Shown: in pieces, positions 20,108-29,342 of the stretch
Layout of the letters: each line of letters opens with the position of its first letter
Numbering within the stretch: the first letter of the stretch is position 1
Source of the DNA: Aestuariimicrobium kwangyangense DSM 21549
GTDB lineage: Bacteria; Actinomycetota; Actinomycetes; Propionibacteriales; Propionibacteriaceae
Direction of reading: 5' to 3'
DNA length: 64,000 nt
Assembly: GCF_000421525.1 (NCBI RefSeq)
Contig: NZ_ATXE01000003.1
Coordinates: 370,052-434,051 of the forward strand
The notes under the pieces: model-generated
Database searches by the model: none
What the model was told of the DNA's origin: nothing
The model's input: the letters and a program-made list of their open reading frames with translations, nothing else
Made by a program: the position numbers and the translations under genes

Positions 20108-20872
20108 ATGACGAGGTGGCAGGAGGTGGACGACTTGGGTCTCGACGAGGAGTTCGACGAGCTGGATCCGATGGCGGCGCCGGTGAGTGGATTCACCCCA
20201 CCCGACCAGGACCTGGTGGACCAGGACGACTGGCAGGGGGACGACGAGGTCGACGTGCTCGCCGAGGGGCGTGGCCCCTGGGAGCCCTCCCATGGCTTCC
20301 CGGACGGCTACGGAGTCGTCCGCGTCTGGGTGGACGACGACAAGCGGATCACCAAGGTGCGGCTCTCGCCCAGCTGGCGCGAGAAGTTGGGTCGCACCCC
20401 GTTGGTGATGGCCTTCGCGTCGTCCTTCACCTACATCAACAGCAACGGCCGCGACGACAGCCCCACCGATCTCTTCCCCGTGGACGAGCGTGAGGCCAGC
20501 CGCCCTTTCTCGTGGGAACAGATCGACGAGTTGGCGCGTCGCACCGAACAATTGACCGAACGTCTGGGGGCCCTCGGCCCTGAGGCGGAGGGGCAGTGGC
20601 GGGGCACCGAGGCAGTGGGGGAGTCGCCCGACAAGTTGTGCGCCATCCGCCTCGAACTCAACGGTGATCTCGGCAGCATCCAGTTCAACGAGCGCAAGCT
20701 CGCGCAGTCCCGGGTACGCGAGGTCACCGATGCGGTGGTCAAGGCACACGCGGCGGCGCTGGCGAACTTCCAGCCCGCCCAGTACGAGCCCGGGGAGGCC
20801 GATCGACTCACCGGTGAACTGCAGGGGCTTCGCAATGAGGCATTGGCGATGATGAGACGAGGATTCAGGTGA
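20108..20872 (+). CDS. YbaB-like acidic protein, first gene of secretion-like cassette
   Basis: This 254-residue cytosolic protein has an acidic, probably disordered N-terminus (residues 1-60). A short beta region follows (GVVRVWVDDDKRITKVRLSP). The C-terminal 60 residues are helical. The pattern of beta strands with a dGrvt-type turn, then a helix, resembles YbaB/EbfC-like proteins that often accompany WXG100/type VII loci, but the match is only suggestive. The start is well supported: AGGAGG at 20098-20103 lies four bases before ATG. The stop overlaps the next gene start (GTGA), so it is the first gene of a translationally coupled unit. Confidence 0.6.
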   Translation: MTRWQEVDDLGLDEEFDELDPMAAPVSGFTPPDQDLVDQDDWQGDDEVDVLAEGRGPWEPSHGFPDGYGVVRVWVDDDKRITKVRLSPSWREKLGRTPLVMAFASSFTYINSNGRDDSPTDLFPVDEREASRPFSWEQIDELARRTEQLTERLGALGPEAEGQWRGTEAVGESPDKLCAIRLELNGDLGSIQFNERKLAQSRVREVTDAVVKAHAAALANFQPAQYEPGEADRLTGELQGLRNEALAMMRRGFR

Positions 20873-22104
20873 CGAACCATCCGGACGAGCGCGGCGCCGA
20901 TCAGCACATCAGGCGTGCGCAGCAGAGCGGACATGAGGGCTACCGCGCAGATTCCGACGACGAACTCGGCGAACTCGACGTCTACGAGGCGCTGATCGAC
21001 CCGAATGGAGCCGCCGGTGGCAAGGGCCCGGGGCAGTCGGGAGGCTCGCCGATGATGATGCCTCCGGGCGCCGTCGGTGGGGGCCGCGCTGGTGCGGGCT
21101 CCGGTGGCGCGAGTGCTGCCGGGCTGGGTGGCACGGGAACCGGTGCCCCAGGGGTGGTTCCCGGCGTCGCCGGCTACGGCGCCGGTGCGGGCGCAGCAGG
21201 GTCGGGCCTCGGTGCCGGCGGTGCTGGTGCCGGCCTGGGATCCGCAGGGGTCGGTGGTGGGTTGGGTGCCTCGGGTCTCGGCGGTGGCTCGGGTCTCGGT
21301 GGTGGCGCGGGTCTGGGTGCTGGCGGCGCAGGCCTGGCCGGCGGCTGGGGCACCTCAGCGGCCGGGGCCGGCACAGGCGGCGGCGTCGACACCGACGGGG
21401 ACGGCATTCCCGACTCCTTCGCCGACGGTGGCATCGACACCGATGGCGACGGCATTCCCGACCAGTACCCGAACACCGGGGTCGATGACACGTGGACCTC
21501 GTCCGGGCTGTCCGGTGGCGACGCAGGGGGCAGCGGGGTGCCCGGCGCGGGATGGACCGGCACGGACACCGCTCCCTTCGATACCGGTGCCGGGTCCGGC
21601 GCAGACATCGGCTGGGCGGATTCCGGCTCGACAGGTGCCGGGCTGAGCGGGTCCGACGTGACCGGCCCCGCATCCGGCTTGTCCGGGTCGGGGTTGGCCG
21701 GGTCGGGGATCTCGGGCGCCGGAACAGGCTCAGGACTCAGCTCGGGCGGGGGACTGGGCGGAGCCGGCGGAGGGGCAATCCCGTCCGGGGGTGCGGGCAG
21801 TGGGAACATCACCGCCGACCCCGACTCGATCTCGAAGACCGCCAGCGGCTGGAACCAGCTCTCGACCGACATGGGCACGACGTCGCAACAGCTCCAAGGG
21901 CTTCAGGCCACCTCGGACGAGTTCGGATTCGCGGGAACCATCGTCAGCCCGGAGTACTCCAAGCTGCAGTCCGACATGACCAGCTGGTCGACCAACGGTT
22001 CGAAGAGCTTCGCGACCATCGCGGAGCAACTCGCCAAGGACGCCCAGGGGTACCGCGACAACACCACCGAGGCCCAACAGGCTTCGTCAACGATCAACCA
22101 GTGA
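20869..22104 (+). CDS. Gly-rich protein with calcium-loop repeats and EspC/WXG-like C-terminal domain
   Basis: I do not recognise a named protein. The 411 residues fall into clear parts: an acidic start (1-45); a long Gly/Ala/Ser low-complexity stretch (about 46-165); two copies of DTDGDGIPD (about 172-200) resembling thrombospondin type-3 calcium loops; another Gly/Ser stretch (about 205-310); and a helical C-terminal domain of about 95 residues starting near NITADPDSISKTASGWNQL. That last domain is like EspC-type or WXG100-superfamily proteins (about 100 residues, two helices, a central Trp). There is no Sec signal peptide, so export would need a type VII-like or unknown route. GTG overlaps the previous stop by four bases. 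Confidence 0.6.
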   Translation: MTNHPDERGADQHIRRAQQSGHEGYRADSDDELGELDVYEALIDPNGAAGGKGPGQSGGSPMMMPPGAVGGGRAGAGSGGASAAGLGGTGTGAPGVVPGVAGYGAGAGAAGSGLGAGGAGAGLGSAGVGGGLGASGLGGGSGLGGGAGLGAGGAGLAGGWGTSAAGAGTGGGVDTDGDGIPDSFADGGIDTDGDGIPDQYPNTGVDDTWTSSGLSGGDAGGSGVPGAGWTGTDTAPFDTGAGSGADIGWADSGSTGAGLSGSDVTGPASGLSGSGLAGSGISGAGTGSGLSSGGGLGGAGGGAIPSGGAGSGNITADPDSISKTASGWNQLSTDMGTTSQQLQGLQATSDEFGFAGTIVSPEYSKLQSDMTSWSTNGSKSFATIAEQLAKDAQGYRDNTTEAQQASSTINQ

Positions 22105-22184
22105 AACCGGTCCGTGCTACGACACGTTCCGGCGACGCCATCCACGCGTTGGCCCTGCCGACGCACAGCAGTTGAGGAGTTCGC

Positions 22185-23150
22185 ATGGCTGACCCGACCC
22201 AGACCGTCGAGGTGACCCTCGCCGAGGGTTACTCGACGACCAAGACGTACCACGGCGTGCCGGCCATCCGCAGTGTGCTGCAGCGGATCGACGGTCTCTA
22301 CGGGGAGTGCAAGAGCAAGGACCACACCGAGGCCCAGCAGGGTGCGGACGCGGCCGCCTGTGCCGACCGCGGTGACTTCGAACAGAAGGTCAATGCGCTG
22401 GTCACCGAGACCGACGGCCTGCTGACTGCGATCTGGGCGACCTTCACCAGCTCCATCGAGACCAAGTCGCAGACGATCGATGCGCTGATGTCGAAGGCCA
22501 AGAAGTGGAGCCAGGTCGGCACCACGCTCGACGGCTACCAGACCACGATCGACAAACACCTCAAGGCCGACGACTGGAACTCCAAGGGCGCCCGTACGTT
22601 CAAGGCAGCCCTGCCAACCCAGCAGAAGGCGATGTACGAACTCGAAGAGCTCTGCTACCGCGCAGACACCGTGATCACCAGTTCCGCAGCGGTCAATGCA
22701 GGCATCTTCGAGGCCGTGTACCAGTCCTTGGTGTTGGTCGAGACGGCTGTGAAGCAGGCCGCCGGCAAGCCGGTCAAGAACCTCGAGTTCTGGTCTGACT
22801 CCGGATCGTCCGACAGCTCGAACGGCTGCGTCTCGTTCTACTACTACCAGCGGACGACGACGGCCAAGGCCAACTTCTCGGCACTGCGCACCTGGCTCGA
22901 CTCGTTCATCACGACTCGGGGCGAATGGAGCGGGTCTGCCCAACAGGTCGCCTCCGACATTCCCACGGTCACCTCCTCGGTGGTGAACCTCAAGGAGGGC
23001 GGCGCGTGGCCCGACCCCAAGGCACAGGTGACCGGCGATGCCAATGTCGACGACCAGACTGGCACCAGCGGCAACACCCACTCGTCCACCTCGACCTCGG
23101 GCGGCGGCGGTGGCATCGACCTCGACAACCAGGGCGGCATCTTCGGCTGA
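22185..23150 (+). CDS. Helical WXG/LXG-like protein of the secretion-like cassette
   Basis: This 321-residue protein is predicted to be mostly alpha-helical from residue 20 to 275, without Sec signal or membrane helices, and ends in a disordered Thr/Ser/Gly tail (about residue 275 onward). A W-N-S-K-G turn between helices followed by a YxxxE (YELEE) motif recalls WXG100/LXG substrates, but spacing differs from canonical WXG100. Four scattered cysteines are present. The start is clear: GAGGAG ends five bases before ATG at 22185. It lies 80 bp after the Gly-rich gene, in the same direction. Together they suggest a pair of secreted or surface partners; the function is unknown. Confidence 0.6.
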   Translation: MADPTQTVEVTLAEGYSTTKTYHGVPAIRSVLQRIDGLYGECKSKDHTEAQQGADAAACADRGDFEQKVNALVTETDGLLTAIWATFTSSIETKSQTIDALMSKAKKWSQVGTTLDGYQTTIDKHLKADDWNSKGARTFKAALPTQQKAMYELEELCYRADTVITSSAAVNAGIFEAVYQSLVLVETAVKQAAGKPVKNLEFWSDSGSSDSSNGCVSFYYYQRTTTAKANFSALRTWLDSFITTRGEWSGSAQQVASDIPTVTSSVVNLKEGGAWPDPKAQVTGDANVDDQTGTSGNTHSSTSTSGGGGGIDLDNQGGIFG

Positions 23151-23184
23151 GCCCGTGGGCCCTGCCGACTGTTAGCGTGACCGC

Positions 23185-24090
23185 GTGACGAGCATTCACC
23201 GCGTCGGGGCCGCGCTGGCGGCCGTGGTCCTGCTGGCTTCGTGCACCACCGGGGGCAGCAAACCCGGGGCCGACCGGGTTCTGCAACTGACGTCCGATCT
23301 GGGCATCCAGAAGGTCGGCTGGGCGCAGGTCACCTCCGACCAGGTGTGGGTGCGCTCGGTCAAGGATGGCGCGTGGCAGACCGCGACGCTCACCGGCAAG
23401 ACGTCCCAGGTGCAGGGGACGGAGTCGTCCGACTTCGGCTGGAAGCAGGTGGCCCCAGCCGAACTCAAGGTCTCCGACCTCGAGCAGGCCATGACCCAGC
23501 ACGAGCAGCAGTGCCAGCAGGGCCTGCAGGGCCAGGTCGGGGCCACCACGACCGGTGCCCTGTTGTCGCTCGTGACCTGCAACCAGAAGGTCGTGAGCAC
23601 TGCCGTGAGTGGTGCCGAACTCGCCCCGATCAAGCAGTGGGACGCCGTTGGCATCGACACGGCCTTGAAGGACGTGGCGGCCGTGCAAGGGCCTCAGGCT
23701 CGTCACCTCTCCTTCTCCACGCCCAAGTCGGGCACGGTGGGGGGCAAGCTGCTGGTGAGGGACATCGGTGCTCCCGTGACCGGTGTCGACGGCAAGCCGT
23801 GCATGGTCACGGTCACCCGCTTCGGCACCCCCGACGAGGCGCTGGGCACCCTGGACTGGGCAGGCTGCGACCAGGCCGAGCCCTTCGGTGACGGCACCTT
23901 CGCGCGCAGTGAGGTGTCAGGAGCCGCCATCGAGCAGGGCCTGACCAAGGCGGCCTCGGTGATGGGCATCGACCCGACCGACATCGGCTCGTTCGACGTC
24001 TTCAGTCAGAAGGGTGTGCTGAGGGTCCAGGCCAGCGCTGGTGACGGTGTTCCGGCCAAGGCCCCGAGCGTCACCGTTCCCCTCGGGTGA
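23185..24090 (+). CDS. Putative lipoprotein, last gene of secretion-like cassette
   Basis: The 301-residue product has an N-terminal signal with a lipobox: hydrophobic ALAAVVLLASC, with the lipid-modified cysteine at residue 21. The mature part is soluble, with two regions that could be a duplicated fold (about 30-140 and 165-300) and several further cysteines (QQCQQ, VTCNQK, KPCMVT, AGCDQA) that may form disulfides outside the membrane. No family is recognised. A TAGCGT box at 23173-23178, six bases before GTG, suggests its own leaderless promoter, even though it lies only 34 bp from the preceding gene. Confidence 0.65.
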   Translation: MTSIHRVGAALAAVVLLASCTTGGSKPGADRVLQLTSDLGIQKVGWAQVTSDQVWVRSVKDGAWQTATLTGKTSQVQGTESSDFGWKQVAPAELKVSDLEQAMTQHEQQCQQGLQGQVGATTTGALLSLVTCNQKVVSTAVSGAELAPIKQWDAVGIDTALKDVAAVQGPQARHLSFSTPKSGTVGGKLLVRDIGAPVTGVDGKPCMVTVTRFGTPDEALGTLDWAGCDQAEPFGDGTFARSEVSGAAIEQGLTKAASVMGIDPTDIGSFDVFSQKGVLRVQASAGDGVPAKAPSVTVPLG

Positions 24091-24124
24091 CCGTCGGCTG
24101 ACACGCGTCGGTGACAGCTTCGGA

Positions 24125-24155
24125 TTGGCCCGCCCGATGCGCCAGCGGCTATGCT
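24125..24155 (+). promoter_or_regulatory. Putative promoter for tRNA-Gly
   Basis: TTGGCC (24125-24130) and TATGCT (24150-24155) are separated by 19 bp, with the -10 box 21 bp before the tRNA. The spacing is slightly long, so this is a moderate call. Confidence 0.4.
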
Positions 24156-24176
24156 GGGCGGCGCCCTTCGGGGCAT

Positions 24177-24247
24177 GCGGATGTAGCTCAATGGTAGAGC
24201 CCTAGTCTTCCAAACTAGCTACGCGGGTTCGATTCCCGTCATCCGCT
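24177..24247 (+). tRNA. tRNA-Gly (anticodon TCC)
   Basis: The acceptor stem GCGGATG (24177-24183) pairs with CATCCGC (24240-24246). The anticodon stem CTAGT/ACTAG encloses loop CTTCCAA, anticodon TCC. The T arm is GGGTTCGATTCCC. The discriminator is T24247 and the 3' CCA is not encoded, unlike the tRNA-Pro gene in this window. It reads GGA and GGG codons. Confidence 0.95.
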
Positions 24248-24293
24248 CAGGTGTGGAAGACCTGACCAGGAGAAGTTCCGATCGGGTTGAGCA

Positions 24294-24334
24294 AGGATCC
24301 CGGAGGCCGACAGCCTCCGGGATCCTGTGTTTTT
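24294..24334 (+). terminator. Strong intrinsic terminator after tRNA-Gly
   Basis: A perfect 14-bp stem, AGGATCCCGGAGGC (24294-24307) with GCCTCCGGGATCCT (24313-24326), has a 5-nt loop and is followed by GTGTTTTT. This is one of the few hairpins in the window with a real T tract. It separates tRNA-Gly from the TetR operon. Confidence 0.9.
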
Positions 24335-24347
24335 GCGGCGAGGGTCC

Positions 24348-24392
24348 TTGACCATCGCTGAACAAGCGTTCAACATGGTGAACATGAGTTCA
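24348..24392 (+). promoter_or_regulatory. Promoter with duplicated palindromic operator of the TetR-ABC operon
   Basis: TTGACC (24348-24353) is a good -35 box; the -10 position 17 bp later reads CAACAT (24371-24376). Two identical half-site palindromes, TGAACAAGCGTTCA (24359-24372) and TGAACATGAGTTCA (24379-24392), both TGAAC-N4-GTTCA, are exactly 20 bp apart, or about two helical turns. The first covers the spacer and -10, the second the start region. This is a typical layout for an autorepressing TetR protein binding as a pair of dimers; the assignment is inference. Confidence 0.7.
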
Positions 24393-25028
24393 ATGACGCG
24401 GCCGGGGGACCTCACCCCGCAGGCACGCATCCGCAACGCCGCCCTCGAACTCTTCGGTGACCAGGGCTACGACCGCACCACCGTGCGGCAGGTTGCACAG
24501 CGGGCCGGCGTGTCGGCCGGATTGGTGATCCACCACTTCGGCAGCAAGGAAGGGCTGCGCCAAGCGTGTGACGACTGGGTGACCGCCGTCATCCTCGACG
24601 AGAAGTCGATCGTCAGTTCGGGCGGCTCGCTGCCGCAACTGCAGGTGTACCTCTCCGACCATCCCGAGCTCGCCCCGATCATGAACTACCTCGTCGCGTC
24701 CCTGAAGCAGGGTGGGGAGATGGCGGGCTCGGTCTTCGACCGGCTCTGCGCAGTCACCTCGCAACTGCTGGACGAAGGGATCGCCGCCGGCACCATGCGT
24801 GAGCCCAGTGACCGGGAGGCCGCCATCGCCACCATGGTCGCCTTCTCGACCGGCGCCTCGGTGCTGGGGCCGCTGATTGCTGCCCGACTGGGCGGCACCA
24901 CCCTGCTTGACCCCGGCGTCTACCCGCGCTATGCGGTGGCCGCCCTCGAGCTGTTCACCCACGGCCTGCTGACCGACAGTCACCTGCTCGACCAGGCCCG
25001 TCCCGTCCCACCTGAGAGGCAAGCATGA
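24384..25028 (+). CDS. TetR family transcriptional regulator
   Basis: The 214-residue repressor-type protein has the TetR helix-turn-helix at residues about 10-55 ([39 protein letters not shown]) and a helical ligand domain. In-frame ATGs are at 24375, 24384 and 24393; none has a Shine-Dalgarno. The promoter position predicts transcription starting near 24383, so a leaderless start at 24384 (or 24393) fits best. Its stop overlaps the ATPase start (ATGA), making a regulator-ATPase-permease operon. It probably represses this operon and is released by the exported compound. Confidence 0.87.
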   Translation: MSSMTRPGDLTPQARIRNAALELFGDQGYDRTTVRQVAQRAGVSAGLVIHHFGSKEGLRQACDDWVTAVILDEKSIVSSGGSLPQLQVYLSDHPELAPIMNYLVASLKQGGEMAGSVFDRLCAVTSQLLDEGIAAGTMREPSDREAAIATMVAFSTGASVLGPLIAARLGGTTLLDPGVYPRYAVAALELFTHGLLTDSHLLDQARPVPPERQA

Positions 25029-25993
25029 CCACAGCCATCGAGATCACCGACCTGACCAAGACCTTCGGGCCCGTCACCGCCCTCGACCAACTCACCATGG
25101 TGGTCGCCACCGGCGACATCCACGGGTTCCTGGGGCCGAACGGATCGGGCAAGTCGACCACCATTCGGGTGCTGCTCGGTCTGCTCCGGGCCGACTCGGG
25201 TACGGCCCGACTGTTGGGGGGCGATCCTTGGCGCGACGCCCCCGTTCTGCACCGCAGGCTCGCCTACGTGCCCGGTGACGTGAACCTGTGGCCCAATCTG
25301 ACGGGGGGAGAGGCAATCGACCTGATCGGACGCGCCCGGGGCGGGCTCGACCGCAACCGCAAGCGCGACCTGATCGAGCTGTTCGACCTCGATCCCCGCA
25401 AGCGGGGCCGCAGCTACTCCAAGGGCAATAGGCAGAAGGTCGCCCTGATCGCGGCCCTGGCCAGCCCCGTGGAACTCCTGCTGCTGGACGAACCCACCTC
25501 TGGCCTCGACCCGCTGATGGAGCGGGTGTTCACCGACCTTCTCCGCTCCGAGGCGTCCGAGGGTCGAACGGTGCTGCTCTCGTCCCACATCCTCAGCGAG
25601 GTGGAGGCGCTGTGCGATCGGGTCTCGATCATCAAGGCGGGCCGGATCGTCGAGTCCGGAACCCTGTCGGAACTTCGCCACCTGCACCGCACCGAGGTGG
25701 TGGCCGACCTTGACGGCGACGTCCCCGCCGACCTCTCGGCCCGTCCCGGGTTGCACAACGTCGAGATCGACGGATCGAGATTCCGCGCGCAGGTCGACGA
25801 CGACGCCCTCTCGGCCCTCCTCGCCACGCTGGGGGAGGTTGGGGTCACCGCCCTGACCTCGAACCCGCCCTCGCTCGAGGAGCTCTTCCTGGCGCATTAC
25901 GACACCTCACCCGTTCCCGGCCAGGAGATGGGACCCCACACGTCCGACCGTGCGCGGAGTCCCCGTCACGCGGGCAGGAGGGTGTCGGCATGA
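25025..25993 (+). CDS. ABC exporter ATP-binding protein
   Basis: The 322-residue ATPase has Walker [10 protein letters not shown] (37-45), signature YSKGNRQKV, Walker [13 protein letters not shown] and switch histidine LSSHIL. The C-terminal ~80 residues form an accessory domain seen in DrrA-like drug-export ATPases. It starts with ATGA overlapping the TetR stop and ends with ATGA overlapping the permease start, so the three genes are coupled. Together with the large permease it probably forms a drug or antibiotic exporter. Confidence 0.9.
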   Translation: MTTAIEITDLTKTFGPVTALDQLTMVVATGDIHGFLGPNGSGKSTTIRVLLGLLRADSGTARLLGGDPWRDAPVLHRRLAYVPGDVNLWPNLTGGEAIDLIGRARGGLDRNRKRDLIELFDLDPRKRGRSYSKGNRQKVALIAALASPVELLLLDEPTSGLDPLMERVFTDLLRSEASEGRTVLLSSHILSEVEALCDRVSIIKAGRIVESGTLSELRHLHRTEVVADLDGDVPADLSARPGLHNVEIDGSRFRAQVDDDALSALLATLGEVGVTALTSNPPSLEELFLAHYDTSPVPGQEMGPHTSDRARSPRHAGRRVSA

Positions 25994-27636
25994 CCACCCT
26001 CTCGCTGCCGGGTCGGCCGTGGTGGTCGCCCATGTCACAGTCGGGCATCGGCGCGACCACGGCCATCGCGTGGCGACGCAGCCGGTTGTACTGGGTGTTG
26101 TGGGTGCTCGCCCTGCTCACCCTGATGCCGCTGACGGTCACGAAGTACCACGACCTCGTACCGCCGGGCTCCAGCCCGGAGCAACTCATGGCCACGCTGG
26201 GCTCGAACCCCACCATGCGGGCCATCCTCGGTGTTCCCCACGACCTGTCCACGGCGGGTGGCTTCACCATGTGGCGGGTGGGCGCCTTCACCGGATGGAC
26301 GGCGGCCTTCGTGGCCGCCTTCGGGGTGATCCGCGGCACCCGGGCCGACGAGGAGGAGGGGCGCACCGAACTGGTCCGCTCCGGTGCCGTCGGACGGCAC
26401 GCCATTCTCGGGGGCTCACTGCTCGTGACGATGGTGGCAACGCTCGTCCTCGGTGTTCTGATCGCCCTCAGCATGGTCGGTGCTGGTACTCCGGCCAAGG
26501 GCTCCCTCGCAGCTGGGCTCGGTGTGACCGCCATTTCCTGGGTCTTCGCAGGGGTGGCGGCAGTGTGCGCCCAGGTCTTCGAATCGGCCAGGTCGGCCCG
26601 GTCCTGGGCGGCGGGCATCGTTCTGGGCGGACTCTTCCTCGTCCGGGCCGTGCTCGACGGATCGTCGTCCGTCAGGGTGCAGGCCTGGCGGTGGTTGATC
26701 CCCCTCGAGTGGCCGCAGTTGGTGCGTCCCTACGCGGACGAGCGGTGGTGGGTGCTCCTGCTCCCAATGGTGCTGAGCTTCCTGCTGATCGGCGTGGCGT
26801 TCTCGTTGGAGTCGCGACGCGACTTCGGTTCCGGGTTGCGCGCCACCCGACTCGGACGAGCCGACGCCGCGCCCGGACTGGGCGATGCTGCCGGTCTGGC
26901 CAGACGCCTGCACCGCACGGGGGTGATCGGCTGGAGCCTGGGGGTGCTGGTCTTCTCCTACGGGATGGGTTCGATCGGGAGCCAGATCGACGCGATGCTG
27001 GCGAACAACCCGCAGGTCGCCGAGATGATGGCGAAGCTCGGCGGAACGGGCGAACTGAAGAACGCGTTCTACATCGCCATGCTCGGGATCATGGTGACCG
27101 TCGTCTCGCTGGCTGCAGTGCAGTTCCTCTCGCGTCTTCATGCCGAGGAGCTCACCGGACACGCCGAGGTGCTGGCCTCGACGGCGACCTCCCGATGGGC
27201 CCTCGCCCGCAGTCATCTGGGCATCGCCCTGGTCGTGCCGGTCGTGCTGGCGCTCGCCAGTGGCGTACTGGTGCCGCTGGCTGAGGCGGCGAAGCTCGGC
27301 CGCTGGTCAATGATCGGTGACTACCTCGGGGCGGCCGCCGTGCTGCTGCCGGGTCTGTTGTTGGTGCTCGGCATCGCCATGGCGCTGCTGGGGTGGGCGC
27401 CGCGCTGGTTCTCGCTGGCGTGGGTGGCGGTCGGGTGGTCGATGTTCTGCAGTTGGCTGGCGCCCCTGTTCGGCCTGCCCGAGTGGCTGATCGATCTGCA
27501 ACCGTGGGGCCATCTGCCACGGCTGCCCTCCGACCCGCTCGACCTGGTGCCGGTCATCATCGAGACAGTGATCGCCGTGGTCCTGCTGGCGGGGGGACTG
27601 GTCGGCTTCCGGCGACGCGATCTGCTCAGCCGCTGA
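25990..27636 (+). CDS. ABC exporter permease, polyketide/tetronasin-exporter type
   Basis: The 548-residue permease has about twelve hydrophobic segments in two similar halves. [20 protein letters not shown] and, in the second half, [19 protein letters not shown] are the duplicated cytoplasmic loops typical of the actinobacterial family annotated as exporters of polyketide antibiotics. It pairs with the preceding ATPase. The exported compound is unknown. It ends 22 bp from the convergent NRAMP gene. Confidence 0.87.
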   Translation: MTTLSLPGRPWWSPMSQSGIGATTAIAWRRSRLYWVLWVLALLTLMPLTVTKYHDLVPPGSSPEQLMATLGSNPTMRAILGVPHDLSTAGGFTMWRVGAFTGWTAAFVAAFGVIRGTRADEEEGRTELVRSGAVGRHAILGGSLLVTMVATLVLGVLIALSMVGAGTPAKGSLAAGLGVTAISWVFAGVAAVCAQVFESARSARSWAAGIVLGGLFLVRAVLDGSSSVRVQAWRWLIPLEWPQLVRPYADERWWVLLLPMVLSFLLIGVAFSLESRRDFGSGLRATRLGRADAAPGLGDAAGLARRLHRTGVIGWSLGVLVFSYGMGSIGSQIDAMLANNPQVAEMMAKLGGTGELKNAFYIAMLGIMVTVVSLAAVQFLSRLHAEELTGHAEVLASTATSRWALARSHLGIALVVPVVLALASGVLVPLAEAAKLGRWSMIGDYLGAAAVLLPGLLLVLGIAMALLGWAPRWFSLAWVAVGWSMFCSWLAPLFGLPEWLIDLQPWGHLPRLPSDPLDLVPVIIETVIAVVLLAGGLVGFRRRDLLSR

Positions 27637-27658
27637 CCGGCAGTGCGGTGACCGGCGC

Positions 27659-29107
27659 CTAGTGGGGATTCCAGATCGTGACGTAGAGGCCGGCCAGGCC
27701 GGCGGCGGTCATCACCGCCACCGTGAACCAGCCGAAGAAGGTGGAGAGTCGACCGTTGCGGTACTGGCCCATCAAAGTCCGACTGTTCGAGATGAGCATC
27801 ACCACGACCAGGAAGGGGGCCGCCGCGATGCCGTTGATCGTCGCGCTCAGCACCAGCAGCGAGACCGGGTTGTCGGAGAAGTAGGAGATGGCGATCCCTC
27901 CCACGGTTCCGGCCCCGATCAGGCTGTAGAACACCGGCGCCCGGCGCACCGACAGGTCGAATCCCCAGGGCTTCCCCAGTAACCCCGCCAACGCGATGGA
28001 CCCAGAACTGGCCAGAACGGGCACGGCCAGCACGCCGGTCGAGACGAAGCCGATGGCGAAGATGATCGAGGCGGACTGTCCCGCGATGGGGGCGAGCGCT
28101 GCGGCGGCGTCTGAGGCCGTCTTGATCGTGGCCGGACCATTGCGTCCGATGGTGGAGGCCGTCGACACCATGATGGCGAACATTGCGGCCGTGCTCACCA
28201 GCATTCCGACGAAGACGTCGATCCGGGCGAGGAACAGGTTGCGCAGGGCGGCCTTCCTCGGCCGTTGCGGGAGCGGCTGGGACGCGTGGGTCGTGTCGGA
28301 CTCGGCGCGCATCTCCTCGACCCTGTGGCCGCTCTGCCAGAAGAACATGTACGGCGAGATGGTGGTTCCCAGGACCGCCACCACCAGCCCGATGGAGGTC
28401 CAGTTCCACGTCATTCGGAGGCCGAGCGTGCCGGCGGCCACGGCGCCCCAGCGAACGTTCGCGACGAACAGCACCCCCACGTAGGCGAACAGCACCAGGC
28501 ACAACCACTTGAACACCTTCGCCAGTCGTTCGAAGGACCCCCAGGCGAGCGCGGCGGTGAGCCCGGCGCCGGCGACGGCGGCCCACACGTGGTCACGACC
28601 GGCGTGGAGCAGTTCCATGCCCGACCCGATCGCGGCCAGGTCGGCCGCGACATTGAGGCAGTTGGCAACGATCAGCGCCACGACCAGGACGCCGACCACC
28701 CAGCGTGCCGCCGTGGGGAATCGCCGACGCACCAAGGTGCCGAGGCTGTCGCCAGTGGCGAGGGCCGTCCGGTCGCAGATTTCCTGCACGGCGTACATCA
28801 GCGGAAGGCTGGCCGGGGCCGTCCACAACATGCCGACGCCGAGTGCCGCGCCGGCCTGCGAATACGTGGCCACCCCGGATGGGTCGTCATCGGCCACGCC
28901 CGTGACCAGCCCCGGCCCGAGTACACCCAGGAAGGCGCGGGGTCCGGTCTTGGGCCGGGGCGAAGAGGGCGGCTCGCCGGAAGGCTTGGACGAGGATGGC
29001 GGCAGCGCCCGGTCCGGCGCGGCGGTGGCGGGGGAGGCCTCACCCGCCAGGTTGCCGCCCTGCTCGAGGGACTCAGGAATGTCAGCACTGGGTTCAACTC
29101 GGGTCAC
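27659..29107 (-). CDS. NRAMP-like divalent metal transporter with altered metal-site motifs
   Basis: The 482-residue protein has a proline/serine-rich cytosolic N-terminus (1-65) and eleven or so membrane helices. The first helix reads GPGLVTGVADDDPSGVATYSQ, where canonical MntH/NRAMP proteins have DPGN. The sixth-helix motif is TTISPYMFFWQ instead of the usual MPHN-type segment. So the Asp and Pro of helix 1 remain but the Asn and the helix-6 methionine are not recognisable. The ion may therefore not be Mn or Fe. The GTG start has GGAGG about seven bases upstream. No Mn/Fe regulator box is evident. The gene is divergent from tig. Confidence 0.82.
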   Translation of the reverse strand: MTRVEPSADIPESLEQGGNLAGEASPATAAPDRALPPSSSKPSGEPPSSPRPKTGPRAFLGVLGPGLVTGVADDDPSGVATYSQAGAALGVGMLWTAPASLPLMYAVQEICDRTALATGDSLGTLVRRRFPTAARWVVGVLVVALIVANCLNVAADLAAIGSGMELLHAGRDHVWAAVAGAGLTAALAWGSFERLAKVFKWLCLVLFAYVGVLFVANVRWGAVAAGTLGLRMTWNWTSIGLVVAVLGTTISPYMFFWQSGHRVEEMRAESDTTHASQPLPQRPRKAALRNLFLARIDVFVGMLVSTAAMFAIMVSTASTIGRNGPATIKTASDAAAALAPIAGQSASIIFAIGFVSTGVLAVPVLASSGSIALAGLLGKPWGFDLSVRRAPVFYSLIGAGTVGGIAISYFSDNPVSLLVLSATINGIAAAPFLVVVMLISNSRTLMGQYRNGRLSTFFGWFTVAVMTAAGLAGLYVTIWNPH

Positions 29108-29342
29108 GCCGCCACCTCCGACTGCAGGTCCGGCGGGACGGCCGGGACTGGATCGAGGCTACGTCGCCGCGCAAGCACCGTTGCCGAGTTCGCAGTGCAC
29201 CCCCCACCACAACCGGCGAGGTGGCCGGCTCCGGTGAGCGGATGGCCCCGGTTGGTGAGCGACCGGGGCCATCGCTAGGATTGTCAGGAATGCGTTCGCC
29301 CCGGTGGTGTGCGCTGCCCCAGTACACCATCAGGAGAAATCA

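Noticed and set aside
21060..21370. Gly-rich coding stretch as a PE_PGRS-type protein
   Set aside because: There is no PE or PPE domain at the N-terminus and the GGxGxG pattern is generic low complexity.
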